Below, piece after piece: positions 12,405-24,300 of a DNA stretch of 64,000 nucleotides; the first letter of the stretch is position 1; every line of letters begins with the position of its first letter. The stretch is taken from NCBI GenBank assembly GCA_023614405.1, contig CM042694.1:480969392-481033391 (forward strand), in the 5' to 3' direction. The position numbers and the translations under genes were made by a program. Source of the stretch: Avena insularis. Lineage: Eukaryota > Streptophyta > Magnoliopsida > Poales > Poaceae. Under the pieces are notes generated by a model that saw only the letters and a program-made list of their open reading frames with translations, ran no database searches and was not told where the DNA came from.

Positions 12405-12645
12405 GCGGGGCTGTTCATTTTTCCAAAATGCCCCCGCAACTCTACATACTGGCTTCTACGGTCCCTGGAATAACCAGATACTAGACCCCACCATGCGACG
12501 TCAGCCCGGTACGTTTCCAAACCGTAGCAGTGACCGTACGGGAGCAGTCCGAGCAAGTTTGTCTATCCAAAAAAAATATTTTCTGACTTCAGTGACCAGA
12601 TCGTTCATTTCGAACAAGTTCGGTTACCGTACGTGAATTTTACTT
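12405..12645 (-). repeat. MULE right terminal inverted repeat
   Basis: This is the inverted partner of 6475-6736. It ends ...GTGAATTTTACTT at 12645 and lies just upstream of the transposase start, so it probably contains the promoter, as in other Mutator elements. Confidence 0.85.
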
Positions 12646-12654
12646 TTTCTTCTT
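12646..12654. repeat. 9-bp target-site duplication, right copy
   Basis: TTTCTTCTT, identical to 6466-6474. Confidence 0.85.
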
Positions 12655-13189
12655 TTGTCTGTCATGGCCTAGCTAGTGTCTACGCCAAGCGGCCAGTACT
12701 AGGCTACTAGTATATGTTGCACACGAATGATACGAGGGGTCCCCGCGCCGCTCCCGACCGAACAGACGAAAACGGAAACTAACCTTCGGCCGAACGTACT
12801 AGGGCTAGCTCCGCAGATGCAGTGGATCCAATCCAAATCCATGTCCATGTAGTACTAGGCGTAGTTTTCGCGCGGCGGTCAGCCGGCCCCGTCGCCGGTG
12901 CTCGCGGCGGAGGGCGCCTGCGACTGGATCTGGAATGGCATGCGGCCTGCGGCGCGCGGGAATTTTTTACTAGATCGTACGGCAGACAGTCCATATAGAG
13001 ATTAAAGTGGTTTGCGGAGAGCCGAAGGCCAGCCAGAATTGGCCCGTACAAAGCGAACAAGCGAGCGGGCCGGATCGGGTATCTTCTGGGTCGTGATTTC
13101 GCACGCCAGGCCATCGCGACCAGGTAGTTGCTTGCGGACGGACATAATGGACTGCGGCAATCTTCAGAAGGAAACTCCCGAAACAACCT
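12655..13189. other. Spacer between MULE and LINE, no supported gene
   Basis: Part of it is GC-rich. A 135-aa minus frame (12779-13186) is low-complexity, Arg/Pro/Ser-rich, and matches nothing I know. Confidence 0.4.
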
Positions 13190-14052
13190 TTTTGTTTAAT
13201 CAAAAGGATTTTACTCCCCCGTTCCTTTCATAACGAAAAGAAACAACACGAGTCCAACCGATTTGGTTCTTACAACACAAGTAAAAACGAGCAAAAGGAC
13301 TCAAAACCCAACATCTACCAGGTTTCCGACACATCTATGTCTGACACAGAAGAAACTAGCACAAGATCATCTGCTAAGCCATCAGACTCAAAAAGAAGCA
13401 CCCAACTATATAGAGAGAGAAGGAACACTGCATCAAAGGGGGGCTCAAAACACCACATGAATGGAGTCCTCCTCGCATGTGTGGTTTTGCAGATAGTCCA
13501 GCGACACCTTCCCTCCAGGCACCTTCCCCAGAGATGTTGTCTTCCACGTAGAAACCCAGCCGAATCCGGGCAGGTCAGCATGAGGGGAGCCTCAGCGGTC
13601 TTTTGAGCTTTTGAATCAGGCGATCTGTAAATTGGGCAGTTTCTCCTCCTTCTAGTTTCTGGAAAAGGACCTTCCAATTTCTCAGATAGGAAAGCACCAG
13701 ACTCCACACCTATTTCATATTTATCCAGGTAGATTGTTAAAGACCAGTCTATTTCTAGAATTCCACAGCCCCCAGAGAACAGTTGTAGAAACAACATTAA
13801 AGTGTAAAAACTTTTTGTTACATAACCATTTACTAGCTACTAAGTCATAATCATAGACCTGAATATGAAAGATCCTAAAAACATCAGGCTAACGAAGTTT
13901 AGCAATAATGCAATCAAACATCTGGTGATGAACTAATTCAATCTCCTTACAGAATTCACACTCTAAAGGTTTAGGAATACCTCTAGCTCTCAGATTATCT
14001 CTAGTCATGATTTTATTCTGGGAGAGGAGCCACACAAAAATCTGGACCCTTG

Positions 14053-14227
14053 GTGGGATTTAGGGGTGGGCAAAACCGGTTTGAGTGGTTTCACCGGTTT
14101 GGGTTAGTTCATTTTTTAACTAGATCGGAAGTTGGGATTTATTTTGTGAAGGAAAATAAGCTAGCACCGTATTAGCCGGTTTGGATAGTTTGTCCGGTTA
14201 CAATATTTGCCCACCCCTAGTGGGATT
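14053..14227. mobile_element. hAT-type MITE inserted in the LINE (element 14061-14219)
   Basis: The 159-bp element has inverted ends TAGGGGTGGGCAAA at 14061 and TTTGCCCACCCCTA ending at 14219. It is flanked by the 8-bp direct repeat GTGGGATT at 14053-14060 and 14220-14227, the hAT signature. Removing it restores the zf-RVT region of the LINE, so it arrived after the LINE. It has no coding capacity. Confidence 0.92.
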
Positions 14228-16264
14228 TTTAGTTTCCACACAGCAGGTAAGAAAATTTGTTTGACACCTCTGAAGTTAATAATAGAATACATAGAGCTAG
14301 AAGAATAGATACCCTTAGAATCATATTGCCAGATAAGCTGATCTTCATGGTTACTTAAAATAATACTCCTAGCAATGACCAACAACTCCTGCCATCGGAT
14401 CATCATGCTTTCAGTAAAAGTTCTTCTAAAATCACCTCTAATTTTCTCACCATCGCAGAGCTCAGCAATAGTCAGGGTCTGCTGATTAGAAATAAAATAA
14501 AGGTCCCAAAACTGAAGCACTAAAGGAGAATTACCAAACCAAATATCTTCCTAGAATTTTATCTGCCTACCATCACCGGCTTGCCACTTATACCCTATCT
14601 TAACTGCCCTGGAAGCCCACATTACTCCTTTCCAAAAGGTAGAAGGGTGGACATCTGGACAAGAAAGAATTTTGGGGCTTCTAGTTTCATATTTAGCATC
14701 AATAACTCTCCTCCACAAGGAGCCCTCTTCTGAATGTATCTCTTCACCCAAGATTCAATCAGGCGGACATTTAAAACTTGCAAGTTAGGGACACCCGTGC
14801 CCCAAACTCTTTCTTCGTGCAAATGGAAGGCCAATTAGCTAAATGTTATTTATGATTTCCTTCCTCATCATTACACATAAAGTTGGCTAATTGAGAATTA
14901 AGAAAATTCAAAACCCACTTAAGAAATTTAAAAAAAGACAAGAGATATACAGTTATACTGGCCAAAACTGCTTGAATAAAAGTTCTCTTAGCAGCAGAAG
15001 AAAGCAATTTGCCTCTCCAGCCAGTTATTCTAGCTAAGATGCTCTCAAAAAGAGGTTGCAAATCCTCTCTACTAAGCCTATCAAAATATAAAGGGATCCC
15101 CAGGTACTTCATAGGAAAATCCCCAGCAACACACTAAAAATATCTAAAAAGGAAGTAAGTCCTCATGACTAATATTAATAGGAAGCAGCTCACTCTTATG
15201 AAAATTAATCCTCATACCAGAGATCTGCTCAAAACAAGTGAGAATCCACTTCAGATTTCTAGCAACTCTAACATCATTTTCTAGGAAGAGAAGGATATCG
15301 GAAGAGAAGGATATCATCAGCATATTGCAGGCTCATTACCCCACCCCCGAATGAAATTAGGGCACCAACCCCTAATTAAATTATGTTGAGCCCCTTTAAT
15401 TAGCATCCTAGAAACAACATCAACAACAAAATTAAAGAGGAGAGGGGCAATAGAATCCCCTTGCCTCAAACCTTTTCTAGTAAGGACAAAATTACTCTCT
15501 ACATCATTAATCTTAACACCAACGGAACCTCCTATTGTGATTTGTTTAATCGTCCTAATAAAAGTAGGATCAAGACCTCAAAACTCTAGAATCTCATACA
15601 GGAAGTCCAGATTAACCTTATCATAGGCTTTCTCATAATCTATTTTAAGGACCAAACCTTGGTTTTTTTCCTATGGACCTTCATGAATAATCTCATGAGC
15701 TATAACTACACTTTCTAAGATAAATATCCCTTTAATAAAGGCAGATTGATAGGAGGAAATCAAACTTCCAATGATCTTAGCATATCTATTAGTCAAAACC
15801 TTAGTAAAAAAAATTAAAGGGGCAATTAACCAAACTAATATGTCTAAAAAATTTCATAGATTTAGCATCATTTTCTTTAGGGATACGAGTGAGCGTAGGA
15901 AAATTTAGCCTATAAATATCTAATTTATCCTGAAACCAGGCCTCAAACATAGCTAACCGATCATACTTGATAATGTTCAAAAGTGCTGATAGAACATAAA
16001 AGAGATATCATCTGGACCAGGGGCTCCATCTAAGTAAGAATCAAACACAACAGTTCTGACTTCTTCGGAGAAAGTCTCTCCCAACATGCTATTCTCTTCT
16101 ACATTACCCTTCTCATCACCAGAGAATTTTTTTGCCTAAGATTAATATTAGCTTTAAAAAAAAAGGTTACATTCATCCCTTTTTTCCATCTTTTTCAGAC
16201 GCCGATTGATACTCGAATGAATATATCGCCGATAGATACTTGCTTCCCTACATTCAAAACCAAA

Positions 16265-16384
16265 AAGGTCTTTATAATAATCTAGAGATACTTTCAACAT
16301 ATCCTTTGTTTCAGTAACAAGCCCAAGGTCTTTATAATAATCTAGAGCTACTTTCACAATATCCTTTGTTTCAGTAACAAGCCC
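16265..16384. repeat. 60-bp tandem duplication in LINE coding remnant
   Basis: Two copies of 60 bp (aggtctttataataatctag...) with a few differences between them. Because 60 is a multiple of three, the translation simply repeats (LVTETKD...DYYKDL twice). Confidence 0.88.
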
Positions 16385-16480
16385 ATCAGGCCTATCCAAA
16401 ACAGGGATTTTTTTTTCTTCTCCTCTGGTTGGGCACAGTATGAAACTATGTTGTATTCCTATCACCTTCTTAAATATCTC

Positions 16481-17167
16481 TATCCCGAAATAACTTGAAT
16501 TCTTACTGTATTATTTTATTAAAAAAAGCTTCAATTCTTCTCACGCTAAACTTCTTAGTACACTACACTTCCTCTAAAAAAAATTAAAAAAATCAGCAAG
16601 TGACTCATATGGTGCGGCAAAAGAGTTCCCATGAACCAGTCATTGTACTACATGTATGTTTATCATAAGCAGTGAAATGTGACTCCAGGGAGTAGTTACA
16701 TTTAAGATAATTGAAGCGATTTTTCTGAACATCGTAAAATGCTGAGACGAAAATTTTGGATGAATCATGTGACGTTTAGAACAAGAAAAGGACAAATGGA
16801 GAAAGTGCATTTAAATTCTGAGAAATTACTAGAACTTCCCAAGAAATTCGTAGCATCGCGTGAGGAATTCTGTGACCTTGTTTTAGACGAATCTCCCCGA
16901 CATATTTATGGAAAAAAATCTATTCGACATATATTCGGCGAGAGCATACATATCAGTTATTTTGGACACTAGGAAAAGACATATCTTCTGTTGTAAAATC
17001 AAGAAGGAATTGGTGGGCCGTATTCCGATGGCCGTACAGCCCAATGTTTTCTACTTTCCAAAAGAAGGCTCAACTTCGCCAGCCGCCGTCGTCCATACGA
17101 CATGATCCCATCGGCATAAATAAACTTGTAAACCCTCGTCCAAAACCTAGTTCCTGCGCCGTCACGG
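16481..17167. other. Upstream flank of the F-box pseudogene, no other gene
   Basis: AT-rich DNA. A 77-aa frame at 16739-16972 has no recognisable family. The promoter of the F-box gene should lie here, but I cannot point to a clear TATA box. Confidence 0.35.
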
Positions 17168-17280
17168 ATGCCACGACGCGATCCCGTCGGCATGGATTCT
17201 CCAGGCAAGCGCCACCATGTCCATGATTGGCTGAGTAACCTGCCGGACTGCCTCCTGCACGGCATACTCTCCGGCCTAGG

Positions 17281-17300
17281 GTCCCGGCAGGTCCCGGCAG
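17281..17300. repeat. 10-bp tandem duplication causing a frameshift in the F-box
   Basis: gtcccggcag is present twice. Reading with one copy gives the normal F-box run SRQAVQTSALSRRW; with two copies the frame is lost. Confidence 0.88.
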
Positions 17301-17397
17301 GCAGTGCAGACAAGTGCGTTGTCGCGGAGGTGGAGGCAGCTCTGGCGCCACTTGCCCTGCGCCAACATCGACGAGCGGGAATTCGCCGATGACACGC

Positions 17398-17402
17398 CGG
17401 AG
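17398..17402. repeat. 5-bp TSD of Gypsy element 1, left copy
   Basis: CGGAG, repeated at 30073-30077 directly after the 3' LTR. Confidence 0.9.
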
Positions 17403-17913
17403 TGTTGGGGATATACTTTCTGGATATCCTCACAGTTCCTCACTGACCAGGGTGGCCCACTTCGGGTTAGAGCATTGCTTCACGGGCGGCCCAGTCAGGG
17501 AGAAAGACGGAGTCCAATCCGGCTACGGGAAGACCCAGAAGACTTACCGACTTAGGCCCATAATGTTACTTGTAGTTCAATACGTACTCTGTAACCGACT
17601 CTCCGTCGTAGCTGGATAGATCTCTCCTGTAAACCCTAGACCGGATATCTATATAAGCCGTCCTAGGGAGAGCCCTTAGGACACCTTAATACTTTAGACC
17701 CTCAACTCGCACAGGCGAAACCCTTGTAACCCATATTCCGGCTCTGCCGTATTACTGGATTGCTAGCAGGAGTAGGATCCGTCCAAAGCCGGCGGATTCG
17801 AACCTGGGTAAACTTGTGTGCTCACCGTCCCGGAACACCGTACGTCTCACACCCCTCTCTTCCGCACGCCTCGAGGACCCCCTCATGGCGTACTTGTCCT
17901 CAATCCGACGACA
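17403..17913 (+). repeat. 5' LTR of Gypsy element 1
   Basis: 511 bp, TGTTGGGG...GACGACA. A TATA box (TATATAA) lies at 17650-17656. Compared with the 3' LTR it carries 27 extra bases near the end (about 17871-17897). Confidence 0.92.
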
Positions 17914-17930
17914 GTTGGCGCCCACCGTAG
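17914..17930 (+). other. Primer-binding site of Gypsy element 1
   Basis: gttggcgcccaccgtag starts directly at the LTR edge. The tggcgcccacc core recurs just after the LTR of Gypsy element 2. I do not assign the tRNA. Confidence 0.7.
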
Positions 17931-17936
17931 GACAAA

Positions 17937-20900
17937 TGAGCTTCGGATCTGCGTTCCGAGCGGAATCTGCAAGAATCGAAATCGGCGAGACTATCGTCGT
18001 CGGTCGCATCCTCTACGCCAGCGACGTCCCTCTTATCGTTCTCGACGAGACTTGCATTCCGGTTAGGGAGGCCGTGACTGCCTACACAATCATGTCTTTT
18101 GGCGAGAGCGATGTTTACATCAGTTTCGCTGAACCGGCTCAACCCACCCCAGCGGTGATGATAAAGGCAGAAGAAACTTCTGGGTCCCCTTTGTCCGCAG
18201 AGGCGGCAGAGTTCCGGATCTCAGAAAACCCTAATCCCACCTAGCCCGCACCAGCTGCGGAGATAGTGGAGAAATCTGAGCCTGAAGAAGACCTAGCGGT
18301 CCACGTCGAATCTGGAGTGGATCTCCCTGGAGGAGCTGGATCCCAGATCGACCCACCCATGGAAGTCGAAATCCAGGAGGAGCATATCAGTGACACTGAT
18401 TCCGGCTCTGATAATGCCGGGACAGACAGACCTTTCCTAAGGTACACATTACGACGTATGATACTGCAAGGCGAAAGCACAGATGCAATTCTCGAGACCA
18501 TCAAAAGTTTCGACATGGCTGATCGTGAAAGCCGCAGGTACCTCAGGAAGCACGCGTTGCACTTCGTCGGATACGTGGGATCCGGATCCGGCTCTGTCGA
18601 TGCTGGAGAAAACACCAACTCGATGCTGGAGGCAATTGGAACAAACGCCGACGTACCCGCATCCTCGGATGAATCGATGACGTCAGTAGATTTCCGAAAG
18701 TTCTCCGCGGAATATGAAGAGGAGTATAACTCCAAAGCTGTAGAAGAAGGAGAAGCCATGGATGAAGGTTCTGGGAAACACTCTCCCAAAACGCAGGATG
18801 ACATGGACGTCGGAGATAATCCCGAGGTCCAGATGTCCGAAAGTACCGATCAGAGCTTGACTCCGGGAAACGGACCCAAAGCCGTCTTTGCTACTGGCGC
18901 TGCCAAGAAGGCAAAGAAGAAGAACAAGAAAAACAAGACCCTAGAAAAAGACCCTCTGGCTGAGGAGGTGATTGCCGAGGAATACGAAGAAGACTCGGAT
19001 GGAGCACTTATCCCAGACGAGCCGAAAAAAGAAGAATCAGTGGATGGACACGTGATCACCGAAGGTGCACGTAAACTCATCGATGCTGCATTAACCACAC
19101 CTATCCCTACAGCCGCAGAACTTACTGCTGAAGAGTTGGACGAAAGGGCCCAAGCCCTAGAAGCGCGTCATCAACAACTCCTCGATGAAGCCAAAAACAT
19201 CGAGGTGGAGAAGAAACACATGGCAACAAAGGACTACATGTCTCAGTTGCATCAGAAGACACAGAAGCGTCACACAGATGACAACCAGTTTCCAACTGTC
19301 CGTGCCGTCCTTTTCGGAGATGAGATGGGGAAGCCACGGAAAGATAGCAAAGGAGATTGGGTATATCCAACCCCAGTACAAAATACCGTGGCGGTCCGAG
19401 AAATTCTATCGGCTAATCCAGGACCAGAGGAGATCCGTTTGGGTATCAAGCTACTCAACAAGGGACTGGAGCAGCAAAAGGTCGCCCTGTCCGGAAGTCA
19501 AAAACTGGTCTCGGATTCTGACCAATGTCGCACAGATCCGGCATGGGCTGACGTAAGACCCCATTATGTTCCGGAGTAGCATTATCGCCCTGAACGACGG
19601 GAAGACAATTATTCGAGAACCGGATCGTCAGGACAGCATCGCAGGACTACACACGGCTGGAGCAACGTCGCACCAGCGGCCGAGAAAGACGCCATCGCTG
19701 CACTGAATCCGAAGAACCCTCCCCGACGAGAATCTAATGATCGAAGGGGAGAAGATAAAGAGAAACGATGGGAGGAGGATCGTCAAAAAATGCCACCTCC
19801 TAAATATACGAGCCATCCGGCTGATCCTCACCGTGGTGGGAACGACGGACGAAGGAACGACGGAAACCACGCTGGAACAAGCCGGCAGGGGGCTCGTCGT
19901 AGTCAAGATCCTCCCCGGAACCAGAATAATGACGCTCTGGACGGAGGCCGGCGATCAGCCGGAAACTATCCAGCTGCACCACCCTCTCCACCACACAGTT
20001 ATCACAACGGCTCCCATGGAGGGCAAGGAGGACAACATGGCGGAGGAGGTGGTGGCAGAAGCCGAAGTCCGGCTCCAAGGCACCGCAACCACAACCGGCA
20101 TTCGGGACGATCTCTATCCCCGAACGACGCAAGGCACAGGATCAATTCCAACATTGAGGCGCGGCGCTATGAAAACAATGACATGTACGTGGGCCCAAAG
20201 TGCTTCAGACCACGCATCAGAGCTACAAGATTCTTGGAAGGATTTGCTATCTCAAGGCACATCCAAGCCTACGACGGCATTGCTCGGCCAGACACTTGGC
20301 TATAGGATTTTTTCCAAGCTTGCTGCATCGCCAAAGGCGAAAACAGCCTGGTCGCAACCCGATATCTCCCACTTATGTTGCGGAAGACGGTGCGATCATG
20401 GCTCAATGAACTTCCGGAGAACACCATCCATAACTGGTATGACATGCAAAGTGCATTCTTTCGTAATTTCAAAGGCACATATCGGAGGCCCTGTTCGGTC
20501 GGAGACCTACAGCGTTGCACCCAGAAAGCCAGAGAAACTTGCCGAGATTATCTCGGACGATGGATCGACACCAAGAACTCCTGTGAAGGAGTAAACGACC
20601 AAACTGCGATTGAAGCTTTCATTGCAGGGCTCCTAATTGGTCTACTACGTCACCGCTTGAAGTGTGATAAGGTCCCTGATTTGGGAGAAATGATAGAAAC
20701 AGCGAGCAAGTATGTGGATGCCGACGATGATGCAGAGGGATTACTCAACGTCTTGGCTATACCTCAGTCAGCAAAAACAAAGCAACAAGCTCAGAAGCGT
20801 AAGAACACCTCGGAGGAAAAACCCAACACGGAAACAGCGGTGGTTACTACTGTTTCCGGGTCTGGAGGACGAGGAGGGCGTGGCGGAGGCCGCGGGCGTG

Positions 20901-21358
20901 GCCGTGGGACTTCAAGGGTCCAAGGTAGAGGAGAACAACAACCAGGAAAAACCTACTCTTGGGCCGACATTGCCAATAACCCATGTGTGCATCACCTAGA
21001 CGCCAATGGGGGCTTGTCCCACACCAACGCTGAATGTCGTTTTAATGACGACATCAAAAGAGATGACACCGCGGGCTACAAAGCTAAGTGGAAGAAGGGA
21101 AAGAAAAATCCTGAAAAGGACAAAGAGACCAAGGAAGATTCCGACATGGAGGAAGCCGATACTTCAAATCCCAAGTCAGAAGGGAAGAAGACTTTTCCCA
21201 CCAAGAAGGACACTTATGTCACTTTCCTCGGATCTCAACCAGCAAAGGTCAAGAAAGAAGTTCTATACGAGCTCAACGCAACAGTTCCGGCTGTCCCACA
21301 GTATCTGGACTGGTCGGAAAGAAGGACACTTATGTCACTTTCCTCGGATCACATTTGA
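17937..21358 (+). pseudogene. gag of Gypsy element 1, interrupted by three TAG codons
   Basis: One frame runs from the ATG at 17937 (MSFGSAFRAES) to 21358, broken only by TAG at 18242, 19577 and 20303; after each the same frame continues. The N-terminal part is acidic with Lys-rich patches and a helical segment near 19120-19230. A Gly/Arg/His/Ser-rich region follows (19790-20150). The conserved retrotransposon gag domain lies at about 20306-20700 (LPENTIHNWYDMQSAF, AIEAFIAGL), then a Gly/Arg repeat (20860-20920) and a basic tail. It would form the virus-like particle. The frame is finally lost at a 32-bp copied insertion (21319-21350), just before the protease. Confidence 0.85.
21319..21350 (+). 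repeat. 32-bp non-tandem duplication in Gypsy 1 at the gag/protease border
   Basis: aagaaggacacttatgtcac...ggatc at 21319-21350 copies 21203-21234, 84 bp upstream. It falls between WSE and the expected continuation and shifts the frame to a stop at 21356. Confidence 0.85.
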
Positions 21359-21359
21359 C

Positions 21360-24300
21360 CGCGATGATCATCCGCCTAAGTTACACAGGCGAGGAAAATA
21401 CGCCTTAATCGTCAACCCACTTATTGACGGTTAGGGTTTCTCCAAGACCCTCATGGACGGTGGTAGCAACATCAATATTCTCTATGTCGAAACGCTATGC
21501 CGGATGAAGATCTCGGAGACCCAGCTGAACCATAGCTCTGTGATTTTTCACGGAGTTGTCCCAGGAAGACAAGCTAATTCCCTAGGAGAGATCACTTTGG
21601 ATGTTACCTTTGGAACTCCAAAGAATTATTGGACGGAGGCACTTTCCTTCGAAGTGGTCCCGTTCAAGAGCGCATATCACGCTATATTCGGACGTCCGGC
21701 TTACTGGGCTTTTATGGCTCGTCCGTGTTACATTTACAATATGATGAAAATTCTAGGTTCCAACGGCGTGATCACCATCAAGGGAGACCCGAAGAAAGCG
21801 CGAGAGTGCGAGGATGGAAATGCCGACTTTGCCGAAGCCGTGCTGCACGCCTAGGAGTACCAGGAGATCAAGAAGAGCATAGATCCGTCCGAGATGCCCG
21901 CAACGAAGGAGGTGACCAAGCCAAATCCGGAGTTCAAGGCATCAGAAGAGACGAAGAAAGCACCGTTGAAGGATGATGACCCCTCCAAGGTGACCCAGAT
22001 AGGCGTAGGCCTAGATAGCGCATAGGAAAGCGCACTCGTCAAGTTCCTCCAAGCAAATCAAGACATCTTCGCATGGCAGCCATCTGACATGACCGGAGTA
22101 CCTAGGGAACTTGCCAAGCACTCTCTAAATATAAACCCGAATGCTAAACCCGTCAAACAGTCCTTATGACGGTTTGGCGATGAAAAGCGTAAGGCAATAG
22201 CTAAGGAACTAGCGTGGCTCGAGTTAGCCGGATTCATAGAAGAGGTCATCCACACTGAGTGGTCGGCCAATCCTGTAATGGTCCCTAAAAAGGACACCAC
22301 TGATTTAAGGATATGTGTTGATTATACTGCCTTGAACAAGGCTTGTCCAAAAGATCCGTTCGCTCTGCCTAGAATTGATCAAGTTATCGATTCTATGGCA
22401 GGCTCGGAACTTCTCTGTTTTCTCGACGCATATTCCGGTTATCACCAAATCCGGATGAAGGAGTCTGATAAAGTCAAAACTTCGTTCATAACCCCTTTCG
22501 GAACCTTCTATTTTATTACGATGCCCTTTGGGCTGAAGAACACAGGAGCTACGTACCAGCGCACAATGCAGCGTTGCCTCCATGACCAACTCGGACGCAA
22601 TGTACATGCATACGTGGATGATATCACGGTGATGTCCAAAAAGAAGGAAACGCTAATTTCCGACTTGGAGGAAACGTTCGCCAATCTACGAAAATACAAC
22701 ATCATGCTTAACCCGAAGAAATGCTTCTTTGGAATACCAGCCAAAAAATTGTTAGGTTTCATCGTGTCTCGAAGAGGCATAGAGGTGAACCGAGACAAAA
22801 TCAAGGCTATACTCAATATTTGTGCCAACTACTGAAGGACGATAAAGATTAACTGGCTGCATCGCTGCGGTCAGTCGATTTGTAAGATGACTTGGTGAAA
22901 GAGCCGCACCATTATACAAACTCCTGAAAAAGACCAAAGATTTTGTTTGGACTGATGAAGCTGAAGCTGCACTACAAGACCTGAAGAAAGTACTCTCATC
23001 TGTTCCTATCCTTGCAGCGCCGGAACCTAAGGAACCAATGTTGCTTTATCTTGCTGCGACAAATAAGGTCGTTAGTATCGTCATAGTGGTGGAGATACCA
23101 GAGGAAAATCAGGAACACCTGGTGCAGCGTCCGACTTACTTTGTCAGCGAGGTTCTGACAGAATCAAAACAGCGGTATCCGCACTATCAAAAGTTGGCTT
23201 ACGGTGTTTTTCTAGCATCTCGTAAGTTACGACACTACTTTCAGGAGCATCCAATTACCGTGGTGAGCACAGCTCCCGTGAGAGATATAATCAACAACAG
23301 CGACGCCACAGGACGCGTCGCCAAATGGGGCATAGAGCTCTCAGCTTTCGATATTGAGTACAAACCTCGGACAGCAATCAAATCCCAGATCCTTGCTGAC
23401 TTTGTTGCTGATTGGACAGAGACGAAGGAGAATATGATCCTCCCTGAGTCGGAATATTGGACCCTCTTTTTCGACGGGTCTAAGCCTCGAGGGGGCTCGG
23501 GGGCTGGCGTGGTGCTCAAATCACCCCAAGGAGATAAACTTTTGTACGTGTTGCAGATCCACTTCACAACGACAAACAATATTGCTGAGTATGAAGCACT
23601 GTTGCATGGAATCTGGATTGCTAAGGATATCAACATCCGATGTTTGATGTGTTACGGAGATTCGGATCTTGTTGCTCAATAAGTGTCGGATATTTGTAAT
23701 GCAAATAAACACATGGCAGCATATAAAGCTACCGTGGATGATCTATCTAAATCGTTCGAAGGGTTTGAAGTTCAACACATCCCTCGAGCAGAAAATGAGG
23801 AAGCAGATGCACTATCTCGGATAGGTTCTGCGCAGAAAGAGGTCCCGGATGGCGCTTTTTTAGAGCACCTCAAAGTTCCCTCAATAAAGGGAGTAGATGA
23901 GGAATATCCGACCAAATCCGACTCACCTTTAATAGCAGTTCTGGCTGTAATTCCCAGCTGGACTCAACCCTACCTCGATTATTTGGTAGATGGCAAATTA
24001 CCCGAAGACGAGGTGCTGAGCCGGCAGATTATCCGACGAGCAAAAGCCTATACTATTGTTAAAGGTGAGCTTCATAAGCGGAGTGTTTCTGGGGTCTTTC
24101 AGCGCTGTGTATCTCCGAAAGAAGGAGTGGAAATCTTAAGGGAAATCCACGAAGGCGAGTGTGGTCACCACGCTGCAGCCAAATCTTTAGTGGCAAAAGC
24201 TTTTCGACACGGATTTTTCTGGCTTATAGCTCAGGCAGATGCCGAATGGTTAGTCAAGACGTGCAAAGGCTGCCAAAAGTATGCCAAGCAAGCTCATGTT

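Larger units (their letters stand above)
6475..12645 (-). mobile_element. Complete Mutator-like DNA transposon (MULE), 6.17 kb
   Basis: The element is bounded by long terminal inverted repeats (6475 to about 6736 and about 12405 to 12645) and by a perfect 9-bp TSD (TTTCTTCTT). The outer ends read GAGTAAAATTCATG and, on the other strand, AAGTAAAATTCACG. Inside is one minus-strand MURA-type transposase gene (8228-12288), plus a GC-rich sequence island (6776-7031) and a 113-bp tandem duplication (7521-7746) between the gene's 3' end and the left repeat. Ends, TSD, exon structure and domains are all preserved. Two in-frame stops in the transposase mean this copy is probably not autonomous now, although its ends could still be mobilised by an active relative. 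Confidence 0.93.
13190..16480 (-). mobile_element. 5'-truncated, decayed LINE (non-LTR retrotransposon)
   Basis: Reading the minus strand from high to low coordinates: pre-RT sequence near 16465-16154 (LDRPDGLVTETKD, YYKDLFGFE), reverse transcriptase with the catalytic YADD at 15314-15325 (LQYADDIL), the conserved LINE C-terminal block YLGIPLYFDRLSREDLQP...GWRGKLLS (written with a gap) near 15112-14990, and a zf-RVT-like region (14751-13900, WKLKIPLGV, C-x2-C remnants). The endonuclease is missing, as in a 5'-truncated insertion. The 3' end on the minus strand is AT-rich near 13190. Stops and frameshifts are many. A 16-bp tandem duplication (15284-15315) lies right after YADD, and a 60-bp duplication lies at 16265-16384. 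The outer ends are approximate; I found no TSD. Confidence 0.8.

Noticed and set aside
12779..13186. 135-aa minus-strand frame
   Set aside because: Low-complexity Arg/Pro/Ser composition, no family, next to transposon boundaries.
17775..17810. ggattcgaacctgggt near the LTR ends of Gypsy 1 (also near 29970), resembling an inverted tRNA B box
   Set aside because: No cloverleaf or A box could be built around it; it is part of the LTR in both copies.
17937..20305. Programmed TAG readthrough in Gypsy 1 gag
   Set aside because: Three TAGs in gag plus more in pol, together with TGA, TAA and frameshifts, fit decay better than a recoding signal.
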